This document shows positions 19,901 to 27,971 of a DNA stretch of 34,704 nt, in pieces. Location: the NCBI GenBank assembly GCA_034440135.1, contig JAWXBP010000332.1, positions 1-34,704 on the forward strand. Reading direction: 5' to 3'. The DNA is from Planctomycetia bacterium (GTDB lineage Bacteria; Planctomycetota; Planctomycetia; Pirellulales; JALHLM01). Position 1 is the stretch's first letter; every line of letters starts with the position of its first letter. The position numbers and the translations under genes were made by a program. The notes beneath the pieces were generated by a model, which was not told the origin of the DNA, ran no database searches, and saw only the letters and a program-made list of their open reading frames with translations.

Positions 19901-20425
19901 CAACAGCAACGCCAGACCTCGCCACGCACTTTCCAGCAATTGATACGCCGAATGCCTAAGCAATTCGCGCATCTGCAGCGCGGCCGGCGAATTCACTCGG
20001 TCGTCGCGCGAGTCTTCCAGTTTGTTGAAGACGTCAGCGCTTTTATAAATCGGATCCGGGTGGAAATCGTCCAGCTCCCGGAACTCCAACTCGATTTCAT
20101 CGCCCCCGGAGGTGGAAAACGCCAGTTTGGGGCCGATCTCCTCGATCAGCTCGTCCAGGTCGTCGAATGCGGCCTTGCGACCGCGGAGCGATTTCAGCTC
20201 GTCCGCGCTGCGGGGTTCCTCGCGACCGCTCCGGCCGGAAAAGTCTCCCCACACGGCAATGCGCAGCGGCGTTTCGTCCGTCGCCGCATAGTCGGGGCGC
20301 GGGGATTCAAGCTGGCCGAAGTTCGGGGTGTCGGACACGGAGTCGGGGCCCTTGCTGTTCCGTAGCGTGGCGAGGGAGGAGCAGGCCGGGCGCCGCGCCC
20401 TGGCGCGCACCGGCGAACGGCGCAT
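16940..20425 (-). CDS. Type VI secretion fusion protein: TssB-like, TssC-like, acidic linker, TssA (ImpA)
   Basis: Up to 1161 residues. Residues 53-140 resemble TssB (LRIAVWGDFSGR; ELEFRELDDFHPD), the small contractile-sheath subunit. Residues 150-430 resemble TssC, the large sheath subunit (LESAWRGLALLLRRV; LATPGFLLRPPFG; GYLWGNSAVA). Residues 465-815 are an Asp/Ser-rich linker with eight spaced motifs such as DIDLDAMLASLGDDD. Residues 815-960 match the ImpA N-terminal domain of TssA (QPISEDEPAGDSV; RLTEALARVHGFAGLRDGL), and 1085-1150 match the TssA C-terminus (EPHSPVPYIIQRAV). In known systems these are separate proteins: TssB and TssC build the sheath, and TssA starts and caps it. No other type VI gene is nearby. 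The start is uncertain: ATG 20425 is the longest, but GTG 20338 (VSDTPNFG) would remove an atypical Arg-rich lead. Region assignments are by motif recognition. Confidence 0.82.
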   Translation of the reverse strand: MRRSPVRARARRPACSSLATLRNSKGPDSVSDTPNFGQLESPRPDYAATDETPLRIAVWGDFSGRSGREEPRSADELKSLRGRKAAFDDLDELIEEIGPKLAFSTSGGDEIELEFRELDDFHPDPIYKSADVFNKLEDSRDDRVNSPAALQMRELLRHSAYQLLESAWRGLALLLRRVSKDRRVQVLLFDVTAEELRSDLAAQDDLAQTAIFDLLVNKSAQAPDGIPWGMIVGLYSFGLSEEDAALVGRLAKIATYAGGPFLAGMESDVTRLDSYELPDELTAAWKALRALPEASYVALATPGFLLRPPFGDNYRPPDSIPFEEFDGRPEGYLWGNSAVACATLLALGFMESGWKMNPAAKRVLDSMPVHAYRDEHDEDVGVITEVRFTSAVGTELAKLGLIPALSFKGRDLVELAAIRSLSAEQPLLAGLWTGGGKVSFASPTEAKSDTVKLKGGPAPKSTTVRSNDPEVDDDLASLLAAGDDDDNSSSDDDDTSSDDDSSSDSDDDVSPAADDDSGSDNSDPSDDSSDSNESASSDDSDDLDLDALMASLGDDEETSSDEGTSSDAASEDSASAADDIDLDAMLASLGDDDVSESDEVKSDAGETSSADDDLAALLAGDDEGSSASNDDSSDDAPSSSGDADLDALLAGLGGSDDSDSDSSDDDNVPSSSDDATSSESETSTDDDIDLDAMLAGLGDDDAEQAKDEAAPDTTDEAAADLDLDAMLASLGDDDAEPTEDAEAEIDLDAMLAELDAGGDANAEETKMASDVSDETETAADDSANQGAAMDTQDLSAMVEATKASTKYGESKAASPAILDFLALVQPISEDEPAGDSVPFDVRQKLDEMRKEINPSDFAEDDPLRPAEPVRADWQGVIRLCQQTLTEKSKNLLIAARLTEALARVHGFAGLRDGLHLFRQLVECCWNRLEPALDEDDDLEVRAAPFNWLDDTDRGAVFPNTIRSLPVVVVGGERYGALHFQLAREGKEGLANEIVEKAVFNSTPEQCRRLADDSAQALTELKQLVNELRAKMANEAPGLSYVRGSIEEGATLAKQIVARKGGDESAADVEETVDDGAGGQTVVMRSASRAVTRDDLYKQLHDAATALQRMEPHSPVPYIIQRAVAFGSLPFPQLMQELIRDANVISEMNRELGIKSPPGEEE

Positions 20426-20593
20426 CCTGGCCGATCGTTCTATTCTTCCATCGCGGATTTTCCAGCATAACTTTGCTGATCCATTGTAGCCACGGTTTCG
20501 GCCGGTCGTAACGATCGGTCCGACCGGAGAATTGGAACCGCAAAAGCCGCGAGAAGAACGCGGTCTATGCGCGAACGGCGCGTGAAAATGAAA

Positions 20594-20659
20594 AAGCCCA
20601 GGGAAGGCCCTCAGAAACGCCCGCCAATGGAACGGTTACCGGAGGCCTTCCCTGGGCTT
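20594..20659. repeat. Palindromic repeat type A, copy 2
   Basis: Arms AAGCCCAGGGAAGGCC (20594-20609) and complement (20644-20659) enclose a 34-bp loop that contains AACGGTTA, also present in the loop of copy 3. It lies in the 279-bp gap upstream of the tss fusion gene and after the asnS stop, both on the minus strand. The rest of the gap shows no gene. Confidence 0.9.
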
Positions 20660-20704
20660 AGCGGCGACAGCAATGCTCCTTGAAACAACGGTGCCAACTC
20701 ACTG

Positions 20705-22111
20705 TCAAAACTCCGCGCTCCCCGGCGTCCGCGGGAACGGAATCACATCCCGAATGTTCGCCATCCCGGTGATGAACTGCACGGCGCGTTCCAGGCCGAG
20801 GCCGAACCCGCTATGCGGAACCGTGCCGTAGCGGCGCAGATCGCAATACCACCAGTAATCGTCCTTCGAGAGTTCCTGCTCCGCCATGCGTTGTTCCAGA
20901 ATATCAAGCCGCTCTTCGCGCTGGCTGCCGCCGATGATCTCACCCACTTTCGGCACCAGCACGTCCATCGCGCGGACCGTTTTGCCGTCGTCGTTGACCC
21001 GCATATAAAACGGCTTGATCGAGCGCGGATAGTCATGCAAGATCACCGGGCGCTGGAACTTCTTTTCGGTGAGATAGCGTTCGTGCTCGCTTTGCAGGTC
21101 GATGCCCCAAGTCACCGGGAACTCGAACTTCTCGCCGCAGGACTCCAGAATCTTGACCGCCTCGGTGTAACTGAGCCGTTCGAAGTTGGTATTCACGATG
21201 CCGGTCAGCGTTTCGATCGTGGTCTTGTCGATCCGCTCGTTGAAGAACTGCATGTCCTCTTCGCAGCGATTCAAGGCGTCGCCGAAGATGCGCTTCAAAA
21301 ACGCCTCGGCCAGGTCCATGTTGTCGACCAGCTCGAAAAACGCCGCCTCCGGTTCCACCATCCAGAACTCGGCGAGGTGCCGCGAGGTGTTCGAGTTCTC
21401 CGCGCGAAACGTCGGCCCGAACGTATACACGCGGCCCAGCGAGCAGGCGAAGATTTCCGCTTCCAGCTGCCCGCTCACGGTCAGATACGCGGGGCGCTGG
21501 AAGAAATCCTGTGCATAGTCGACGGTTTTCGGCTGCCCTTCCGCGCCGGTTTTCGGGACCTTATCCAGATCGAGCGTGGTGACTTTGAACATCGCGCCGG
21601 CGCCTTCGCAATCGCTGGCCGTGATGATCGGCGGATGCACGTAGAGAAATCCGCGCTCCTGAAAGAAGTCGTGGATCGATCGGCACACGCAGTTCCGCAC
21701 CCGGGCGATGGCGCCAAACGTGTTTGTCCGCGGCCGTAGATGGGCGATCGTCCGCAGATACTCGAACGTGTGCTGCTTCTTCTGCAACACGTACGTTTCG
21801 GGATCCGACGTGCCGTGGAGGATCACGTTGGTCGCCTGCACCTCCGTCTGCTGTCCCTTGGCAGGCGAGGCCTTGACCTCCCCTTCGACCGTGACGCTCG
21901 ACCCGGCCGAAAGGTGCTTGATCTCGCTCTCGTAGTTCGGCAACTGCCCGTCGGCGACGATTTGAATATTGCCGAGGCAACTTCCGTCGTTCAATTCAAT
22001 GAACGAGAAACCGCCTTTGGAGTCGCGCCGCGTGCGCACCCAACCTTGCAAACGCACCACGCGCCCCACCGCCTCAGCACGCCGCGCTTCGACAACGGAC
22101 AAGCGATCCAT
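20705..22111 (-). CDS. asnS: Asparaginyl-tRNA synthetase
   Basis: This cytoplasmic class II synthetase charges tRNA-Asn. The 468 residues open with an OB-fold anticodon-binding domain ([27 protein letters not shown]). The class II catalytic domain follows, with [25 protein letters not shown] as motif 2 (about residues 231-255) and [20 protein letters not shown] as motif 3 near the end. The C-terminus [12 protein letters not shown] is typical of AsnRS rather than AspRS or LysRS. The ATG at 22111 begins the family N-terminus; AAGGA lies about 14 bases upstream. It stands alone, separated by repeats from both neighbours. Confidence 0.96.
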   Translation of the reverse strand: MDRLSVVEARRAEAVGRVVRLQGWVRTRRDSKGGFSFIELNDGSCLGNIQIVADGQLPNYESEIKHLSAGSSVTVEGEVKASPAKGQQTEVQATNVILHGTSDPETYVLQKKQHTFEYLRTIAHLRPRTNTFGAIARVRNCVCRSIHDFFQERGFLYVHPPIITASDCEGAGAMFKVTTLDLDKVPKTGAEGQPKTVDYAQDFFQRPAYLTVSGQLEAEIFACSLGRVYTFGPTFRAENSNTSRHLAEFWMVEPEAAFFELVDNMDLAEAFLKRIFGDALNRCEEDMQFFNERIDKTTIETLTGIVNTNFERLSYTEAVKILESCGEKFEFPVTWGIDLQSEHERYLTEKKFQRPVILHDYPRSIKPFYMRVNDDGKTVRAMDVLVPKVGEIIGGSQREERLDILEQRMAEQELSKDDYWWYCDLRRYGTVPHSGFGLGLERAVQFITGMANIRDVIPFPRTPGSAEF

Positions 22112-22156
22112 GGGAGAACGAATCCTTTCAAGGTCAGACGACCTGGGCGGAAGGTC

Positions 22157-22278
22157 TAATTTCTAAATCTGAATGACGAGTCAAATCCGAATCACGAATG
22201 ACGCAATGCAAAACGACTCCATTCGTCATTCAAGCATTCGAAATTGATTCGTCATTCAAATTTAGAACTTCGTCATTC
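22157..22278. repeat. AT-richer inverted repeat type D, copy 2
   Basis: The left arm contains CTAATTTCTAAATCTGAATG and GACGAGTCAAATCCGAATC. The right arm carries the imperfect complement, ending AAATTTAGAACTTCGTCATT. It occupies the gap between asnS and trxB and ends exactly where the trxB stop codon begins (22279). Copy 1 (16791-16936) abuts stop codons in the same way. Confidence 0.85.
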
Positions 22279-23337
22279 TCAATGCTCTCCTTGTCCCGCC
22301 AGCCAGCGTTCCGCGTCGAGCGCCGCCATGCAGCCGGAGCCAGCGGCCGTGATCGCCTGGCGGTAGTAGTCGTCGGCGACGTCGCCGGCGGCGAAGACCC
22401 CTTCCACGCTCGTGTTCGTGCGGAATGGCACGGTCCAACGGATGTATTTCTTCGCGGTCAATTCCAATTGTCCGTCGAGGAACACGGTGTTCGGCGTGTG
22501 GCCGATTGCCAGGAACAATCCGGACGCCGGGAGTTCGCGCGGCTCGCCGCCTTTGACTTGCTTGACACGGACCGCGGTCACCCCTTCCTTGTCGTTGCCG
22601 AGCACTTCGTCCAGCCCGCTATTCCAAACCATTTCGATCTTCGGATCGTTCAGCGCCCGAGCGGCCATGATCTTCGACGCCCGCAGTTCGTCGCGGCGAT
22701 GCACCATGTACACGCGGCTCGCGAACTTTGAGAGGTACGTCGCTTCCTCGACGGCCGAATCGCCGCCGCCGACCACCACGAGCGGCTTGTTGCGAAACCG
22801 CGGCAATGCCCCGTCGCAGACGGCGCACGCGCTCACGCCACGATTCTTGTAATGGTCCTCCGACGGCAGCCCCAGGTAGTTGGCCCGCGCGCCGGTCGCC
22901 ACAATCACCGATTTGGCGACAATCTCCTGGCCTTCCAAAGTGGTCAGCTTGAACGGCCGCTTGCTCAAATCGACTTTGGCGATGTCGTCCGTGATGATCC
23001 GCGTGCCGAAATTGACCGCCTGCTGCCGCATCAACTCCATGAGTTCGGGACCGCTGATCCCATGCTTGCTATGCGGCGGCATCATCTGTCGCTTGTCCTC
23101 CGCCATCGCGCGATCGAGGTATTCCTCCATGTTCCCAGCCGGAAAGCCGGGGTAATTTTCGACCTCGGTCGTGAGCGCCAATTGCCCGAGCGGCAGCGTA
23201 CCGGCGATGCGGTTCTCTTCAGTGATCGCGCCCTCGAACACGAGCGGTTCCAAGTTCGCCCGGGCGGTATAGATCGCCGCAGCCCAACCGGCCGGGCCAC
23301 TGCCAATGATGACGACTGTTTCAGTTTTCGCGGACAC
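22279..23337 (-). CDS. trxB: Thioredoxin reductase
   Basis: This FAD enzyme passes electrons from NADPH to thioredoxin in the cytoplasm. The 352 residues contain the FAD-binding [10 protein letters not shown] (12-21), the redox pair CAVC (Cys171, Cys174), the NADPH-binding [10 protein letters not shown] (190-199) with [10 protein letters not shown] (213-222), and the second FAD motif GVFAAGDV (313-320). Compared with the usual length of about 320, roughly 25 extra residues lie after NYPGFPAG (about 68-92), including a basic, Met-rich stretch ([13 protein letters not shown]). The start is GTG at 23337 with GAGG 5-8 bases upstream. The thiol-redox gene dsbD is elsewhere in the window but not adjacent. 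Confidence 0.94.
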   Translation of the reverse strand: MSAKTETVVIIGSGPAGWAAAIYTARANLEPLVFEGAITEENRIAGTLPLGQLALTTEVENYPGFPAGNMEEYLDRAMAEDKRQMMPPHSKHGISGPELMELMRQQAVNFGTRIITDDIAKVDLSKRPFKLTTLEGQEIVAKSVIVATGARANYLGLPSEDHYKNRGVSACAVCDGALPRFRNKPLVVVGGGDSAVEEATYLSKFASRVYMVHRRDELRASKIMAARALNDPKIEMVWNSGLDEVLGNDKEGVTAVRVKQVKGGEPRELPASGLFLAIGHTPNTVFLDGQLELTAKKYIRWTVPFRTNTSVEGVFAAGDVADDYYRQAITAAGSGCMAALDAERWLAGQGEH

Positions 23338-23427
23338 AAAAACCTCGAAGGCACGAGGGGAAGGTGATCAGTACTTCTTTGGATGCAATGGTGACAACTG
23401 GAGCTACGCCCAGTTGCTCACGATCAA

Positions 23428-23533
23428 CTGTGGGAGGCGTCTCCGACGCCGATGAAACGGACGTTGAAGACAGAGACAAACATCGTATCTCGCACGACGT
23501 CGTCACCAGCGGCGACAGAGACGCCTCCCACAG
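23428..23533. repeat. Inverted repeat type C, copy 1
   Basis: The left arm starts CTGTGGGAGGCGTCTCCGAC (23428) and the right arm ends AGACGCCTCCCACAG (23533). The arms match over about 24 bp with two mismatches, around a loop of about 58 bp. Copy 2 is at 34370-34472. The 349-bp gap 23338-23686 between the divergent trxB and cstA genes holds this element, a possible promoter at its right end, and nothing else I can support. Confidence 0.85.
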
Positions 23534-23596
23534 GTCGTGTGACTTTGCAGCGTCGCCATTATAGGTATCCCCAGCCCACCGTCCACCGGGCTTCGG

Positions 23597-23625
23597 TTGC
23601 CGTAGATGCTTGCAGGCGTTATGGT
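23597..23625 (+). promoter_or_regulatory. Possible sigma-70-type promoter for the CstA-family gene
   Basis: TTGCCG (23597-23602) and TATGGT (23620-23625) are separated by 17 bases, each matching four of six consensus positions. Transcription would begin about 55 bases before the ATG at 23687. Matches of this quality occur by chance, so this is only a candidate. Confidence 0.3.
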
Positions 23626-23686
23626 TAGCTAGAGCGGCGGACGGTTCTCGCCCGCCTGCGCGACGACCACTGGCGGCGAACGAAAT

Positions 23687-25447
23687 ATGGTGCTGCTCCC
23701 CATCGTACTGGTCTCCGCGGTCATCCTGATCGTGGCTTATTTCACTTACGGCCGCTTGCTCGCGCGGCTGTTGGACCTCGATCCGAACCGGCCGACGCCA
23801 GCCAACACCCTGCGCGACGATTTGGATTTCATCCCGACCGAACCGCAGTTCCTGCTCAGCCAGCATTTCTCGGCGATCGCGGCCGCCGGGCCGATCGTCG
23901 GCCCGATCCTGGCCGGCATCGCCTTTGGTTGGCTGCCGGCGCTGATCTGGATTCTGGTCGGCTCGATCCTCATCGGCGGCGTCCACGACCTAACCGCGCT
24001 CGTGGCCTCGATTCGCCATCAGGCCCGGTCGATCGCCGAAGTCGTGCGCGACCACATGTCGAAGCGCTCGTACTTGCTCTTCCTGGCGTTCATCTGGATC
24101 GCGTTGGTCTACATCATCGTCGCCTTCACCGATATCACGGCCGCCTCGTTCGTCGGTTCACAGACGTTGGAAAGCGGGCAAGAGGTCACCGGCGCCGGCA
24201 TCGCCAGTTCGTCGTTGATGTATTTGGCCCTCCCGATCGTGATGGGCCTGCTACTGCGCTACACGCGGCTCACCGTCGGTTGGGCGACGGTGCTGTTTCT
24301 GCCGCTCGTGGGCCTGGCCATTTGGAAAGGTCAGGCCTGGCCCTTCGATCTAGGAGCGATGCTCGGCCTTTCCTCCGAAACCACGACGCGGCAGGCCTGG
24401 GACGTGTTGTTGTTGGGCTACTGTCTCGTCGCCGGAGTATTGCCCGTCTGGATGCTGCTGCAACCCCGCGGACATCTCGGCGGCTATTTCCTGTACGTCG
24501 CTCTCGCAGCGTTCGGGATCGGCATGGTCGTCGGCTCCGGCACCGAAGTGAAATACCCTGCGTTCACCGGCTGGACCACGGCCAAGGGAGAAACGCTTGC
24601 GCCGATCTTGTTCATCACCATCGCCTGCGGGGCCTGCTCAGGCTTCCACTCGCTGATCGCCTCGGGCAGCACCTCGAAGCAACTCCGCGTGGAAACCGAC
24701 GCCAAGCCGATCGCCTACGGCGCAATGCTTTTGGAAGCCATGGTCGCCATCTGCTCGCTCTGCTGCGTGATGATGCTGACGGCCGATTCGCCGTTGCTGA
24801 CGAGCGGTCCGAACAACATCTACGCCAACGGTCTCAGCACGTTGCTTTCCGGCGTTGGCGTCGGCGGCCTCCGCCTCGATCCGCAGCTCGTCGTCTGTTT
24901 CGCGCTGATGGCTTTCGTGACGTTCGTCTACGACACGCTCGACGTCTGCACGCGGCTGGGCCGCTACATCATTCAAGAACTCACCGGCCTGCACAACGCC
25001 GCCGGGCGTTGGCTCGGCACTGGGCTCACCGCCGGCGTGCCACTTATGTTCGTGATGCAGACGTCGCTCGGTCCCGATGGCAACCCGACGCCTGTGTGGC
25101 GCACCTATTGGGCGCTGTTCGGCGCGAGCAATCAACTGCTCGCGGCGCTCACGCTGCTCGGCGTGACCGTCTGGCTCTGGAAAACCAAACGCGCCGCCTG
25201 GGTCTGGCTGGTCGTCGGCTTGCCGGCGGCCTGGATGTACACGGTCAGCACCTGGGCGCTGATCCTCATGGTCCGCGGCAATTTTCTGGACGGCAAAGAC
25301 GGCTGGCGCATAACAACGACCTGGGTCGGCCTGGTGCTCATCGCCCTGGCGGCGCTGATGCTCGTCGAAGCACTGCGCGTGTTGCTCTCGCTCGGCCGTT
25401 CTGAACCGCCAAGATCGATGAAATCAGCGATGGCGCCGAGCGCGTAA
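23687..25447 (+). CDS. cstA: CstA-family carbon starvation transporter
   Basis: A 586-residue integral membrane protein of the carbon-starvation CstA family, whose characterised members import peptides or pyruvate. The family core is clear near the N-terminus: DFIPTEPQFLLSQHFSAIAAAGPIVGPILA and GGVHDLTALVASIRHQARSIAEV at about residues 45-117. GACSGFHSLIASGSTSKQL follows at about residues 311-329. Well over a dozen hydrophobic segments run through it. At 586 residues it is shorter than the E. coli CstA of about 700, as are many homologues. The ATG at 23687 starts directly with a membrane segment. Peptide versus pyruvate as the substrate cannot be decided here. Confidence 0.92.
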   Translation: MVLLPIVLVSAVILIVAYFTYGRLLARLLDLDPNRPTPANTLRDDLDFIPTEPQFLLSQHFSAIAAAGPIVGPILAGIAFGWLPALIWILVGSILIGGVHDLTALVASIRHQARSIAEVVRDHMSKRSYLLFLAFIWIALVYIIVAFTDITAASFVGSQTLESGQEVTGAGIASSSLMYLALPIVMGLLLRYTRLTVGWATVLFLPLVGLAIWKGQAWPFDLGAMLGLSSETTTRQAWDVLLLGYCLVAGVLPVWMLLQPRGHLGGYFLYVALAAFGIGMVVGSGTEVKYPAFTGWTTAKGETLAPILFITIACGACSGFHSLIASGSTSKQLRVETDAKPIAYGAMLLEAMVAICSLCCVMMLTADSPLLTSGPNNIYANGLSTLLSGVGVGGLRLDPQLVVCFALMAFVTFVYDTLDVCTRLGRYIIQELTGLHNAAGRWLGTGLTAGVPLMFVMQTSLGPDGNPTPVWRTYWALFGASNQLLAALTLLGVTVWLWKTKRAAWVWLVVGLPAAWMYTVSTWALILMVRGNFLDGKDGWRITTTWVGLVLIALAALMLVEALRVLLSLGRSEPPRSMKSAMAPSA

Positions 25448-25491
25448 GCAATTCAAAAACCAGCGCAAAAAAACGCGCGAGATCTAAATTT

Positions 25492-25542
25492 GTTGTGTCA
25501 CGGTCTCCCGACCGTGACACCGGCCCGACCGAAGGTCTCCAT
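25492..25542 (+). repeat. Palindromic repeat type B, copy 3
   Basis: Arms GTGTCACGGT and ACCGTGACAC, followed by the tail CGGCCCGACCGAAGGTCTCC. It lies in the gap between the convergent ends of cstA and the response regulator. Its variable arm bases (GT/AC) differ from copies 1 (GG/CC) and 2 (AG/CT) with pairing kept. Confidence 0.85.
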
Positions 25543-25622
25543 TCGCGGACGAAGCGGAGCCAAATTGTCGCACGGTCGGACGCCGCCCACGACAGCGGCT
25601 CTAGATCGCCCATTCAAAGCAA

Positions 25623-26255
25623 TTACACCAACCCCTTGCGCACCGCCCACACGGCCGCTTGTGTGCGATCCGAAACGCCGATCTTGCGCAAGATATGTTG
25701 CACGTGTTCCTTGACCGTTTCGTAGCTGATGCCCAGCGCTTGAGCGATTTCTTTGTTCGTCAGGCCGAAAGCGAGTTGCCGCAGCACTTCGGATTCCCGT
25801 TGCGTGAGCGGGACGTCCAGATCGCCGGAAATGCGCGGTGTCGAGAGCGCGCCCGTGACGCGACGCAATTCCTCGCGCGACCAGCATTCTTCGCCACGGG
25901 CCGCTTTGCGAATCATCGCCAGTAATTGTTCTCGCGGCGTTTCCTTGAGCATGTACCCCGTCGCGCCCAGCGCCAAGGCCCGCGCCACGTAGGTCGGATT
26001 CTCGAAGGCCGTCAACATCAGCACCGGCAAGTTCGGGTGGTCCTGCCGTAGTCGGGTCAGCGCCTGCAAGCCGTCGCCATTCGGCATACGGATATCGAGC
26101 AGCACGACATCGAAGGTCTCGGCGGCGCAGCGCTCCACCGCCTCCGCACCCGTCGTCGCCTCGGCGGCGACTTCGATTTCCGTGCCCGCCAACATCGCCT
26201 TAATTCCCGAGCGGACCAGTTCGTGATCGTCGGTCACCAGAATGCGAATGCTCAT
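25623..26255 (-). CDS. NarL/LuxR-family response regulator
   Basis: A 210-residue two-component regulator. The receiver domain (about 1-120) has the acidic pair Asp9-Asp10, the phosphoacceptor Asp54 in VVLLDIRMP, and Lys105 in MLKETP. The C-terminal domain (about 147-210) is a LuxR-type helix-turn-helix: LTQRESEVLRQLAFGLTNKEIAQALGIS followed by TVKEHVQHILRKIG. On phosphorylation such proteins normally dimerise and bind DNA. The ATG at 26255 has GAGGG about 8 bases upstream; a GTG directly before it is in frame. It begins 9 bp after the stop of the histidine kinase gene, so the two form an operon. Target genes are unknown. Confidence 0.94.
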   Translation of the reverse strand: MSIRILVTDDHELVRSGIKAMLAGTEIEVAAEATTGAEAVERCAAETFDVVLLDIRMPNGDGLQALTRLRQDHPNLPVLMLTAFENPTYVARALALGATGYMLKETPREQLLAMIRKAARGEECWSREELRRVTGALSTPRISGDLDVPLTQRESEVLRQLAFGLTNKEIAQALGISYETVKEHVQHILRKIGVSDRTQAAVWAVRKGLV

Positions 26256-26264
26256 CACGGCCCT

Positions 26265-27971
26265 CTATGGATTGCGAACCGTGGCCGGACCGAGCTCGAT
26301 CGGTAGCTCGATCGTCAGCCGCGTACCCTTCCCAGGCGCACTATCGATATCAATTCGCCCGCGCAAGAGCGCGACGCGCTTGCGAATGCCCTGCAAACCA
26401 AAGCGATTCTCGGAGACCTTCCTCGGCGAAAAGCCCACGCCGTCGTCGGAGATCGTCAGCCGAATGCGTCCGTTCGCCTCGTGTAACGTGACCTCGCCGC
26501 GCTCCGCCTGACTGTGCGTGCGCAGGTTCGTGAGCGCTTCTTGCACGATGCGGAACAGCATTGCCTCCAGCAGCGAATCCAGTCGCTTCCAAGACACCTC
26601 GTGTGTGAACGCGATCGGCGGAGCGCCAAAGCCAACTTGTTCGTGAACGAGATACTCGATCGCCGCCACGACGCCTTGCTCGTCAAGAATCGGCGGACGC
26701 AACCCGCTGATCACCAGCCGCGCTTCTTGCATGGCGTCGCGCAGCATCTGCACGACCGTCGCGAAGTCGTCGCGCGATTTGTCGTCGATTCCGGTCAAAC
26801 GCAGCGCCAGCGATTCCAAATACATCAGCGACGCGGAAATCTCTTGCACGAGCCCATCATGCAATTCGTAAGCGATCAATTGACGATCCCGTTCATGAAC
26901 CGCCAGGGCGTATTCCAGAAATCGCCGCTCGTTATTCAGCGCGTCCCGCGATTGCTTCGCTTCCGTGAAATCGCGAAACGCCGCCACGGCGCCGGTAATG
27001 CGCCCCTCGGAATCGCGTACCGGCTGCGCATTCACGCTCAACCACACCGGCGCCGACAGTTCGTCGTGCAGAACGAAAATCTCTTCTTCGACGACGACTT
27101 CGCCGCGCAACGCGCGGACCATGGGAAGCTGACTTTCTGGGATCGGCGTTTCGGCGTCCGCGAGGTAGAGCCCATAGTGTTCGCTCCAGGCGTCCGGTTG
27201 ATCCGAAATCGGGCCGCGCCCGAGTATCCTCGCTGCCGCGGGATTGAAGACGATAAAACGCCCGTCGATATCGCACACGCACACGCCATCGGCGATGCTC
27301 GCCAAGATCGACTGCAAGACTCGATTGCGCTCCTCGAGCGCGGTGACGGCGCGCTTGCGTTCATTGACCTCGCAATCGAGTTGCGAGTTCGTCTCCGAAA
27401 GCTCTCGCGTACGCTGCTCGACCCGCTGCTCTAATTCGTTGTGAGCCTTTTTCAGCGCGGCTTCGGCCTGCACCCTTTCCGTAATGTCGACGGCCAGGCC
27501 CAGTGCGAACTGAACTCGACCGTCCGCATCGCGAATCGGGCGATAAGAAAAATCAAAAGTCCGTCCAAGGAACTCGCCGATGTCTCCGAATTCCTCGCCC
27601 GCCAGCGCTCGCTTCGCCTCGTCGACGATTTTTGGCTGATCCGCATAGACCTCAAAGAAGTTCTTTCCGACCAGACGTCCCGGCGCCATACCAAGAGCCG
27701 CCAATGCCTGGCCGTCGCTGAGTGTGACGATGCCATCGGCTCTTATCTGCCACACCGCCACTGGGGCATGCTGAACCACCTGCTGGAAATGCTCTAGCGA
27801 GGGGTGCGATGCAAGTCGCGGGGAGGCCGTCGGCGCACGGGTTCGTTGCGCCGCGGAAATGCGGTTCTCCAACGCCGCGAGCTGCGCCCGGAGTTGGCGA
27901 TTTTCCGCAACCAGCGCTTCCGCGCTCGGTCGCGCGCCCGCAATCGGAAGTGAAACTGGGTCGACCGTCAT
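26265..27971 (-). CDS. PAS-domain histidine kinase of the NarX/DesK type
   Basis: A 568-residue sensor kinase. No membrane segment is visible, so it is probably cytoplasmic. A short coiled coil at about 20-45 is followed by a first PAS domain (57-165), a coiled coil (170-215) and a second PAS domain (217-340). The dimerisation/phosphoacceptor segment LIAYELHDGLVQEISASL has His371. The ATPase domain has RIVQEALTNLRTHSQAE (Asn482), DDGVGF (509-514) and FGLQGIRKRVALLRG. This HisKA_3 arrangement pairs with NarL-type regulators, matching the next gene. The signal sensed cannot be read; PAS domains often bind heme, flavin or small ligands, but no diagnostic residue was identified. The start is ATG 27971. 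Confidence 0.93.
   Translation of the reverse strand: MTVDPVSLPIAGARPSAEALVAENRQLRAQLAALENRISAAQRTRAPTASPRLASHPSLEHFQQVVQHAPVAVWQIRADGIVTLSDGQALAALGMAPGRLVGKNFFEVYADQPKIVDEAKRALAGEEFGDIGEFLGRTFDFSYRPIRDADGRVQFALGLAVDITERVQAEAALKKAHNELEQRVEQRTRELSETNSQLDCEVNERKRAVTALEERNRVLQSILASIADGVCVCDIDGRFIVFNPAAARILGRGPISDQPDAWSEHYGLYLADAETPIPESQLPMVRALRGEVVVEEEIFVLHDELSAPVWLSVNAQPVRDSEGRITGAVAAFRDFTEAKQSRDALNNERRFLEYALAVHERDRQLIAYELHDGLVQEISASLMYLESLALRLTGIDDKSRDDFATVVQMLRDAMQEARLVISGLRPPILDEQGVVAAIEYLVHEQVGFGAPPIAFTHEVSWKRLDSLLEAMLFRIVQEALTNLRTHSQAERGEVTLHEANGRIRLTISDDGVGFSPRKVSENRFGLQGIRKRVALLRGRIDIDSAPGKGTRLTIELPIELGPATVRNP

Noticed and set aside
18121-20365. Long plus-strand open frames (Arg-rich, Ser-rich and mixed) opposite the tss fusion gene
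   Set aside because: They mirror the codon pattern of the minus-strand gene in high-G+C DNA; the minus strand carries clear TssB/TssC/TssA motifs and theirs show none.
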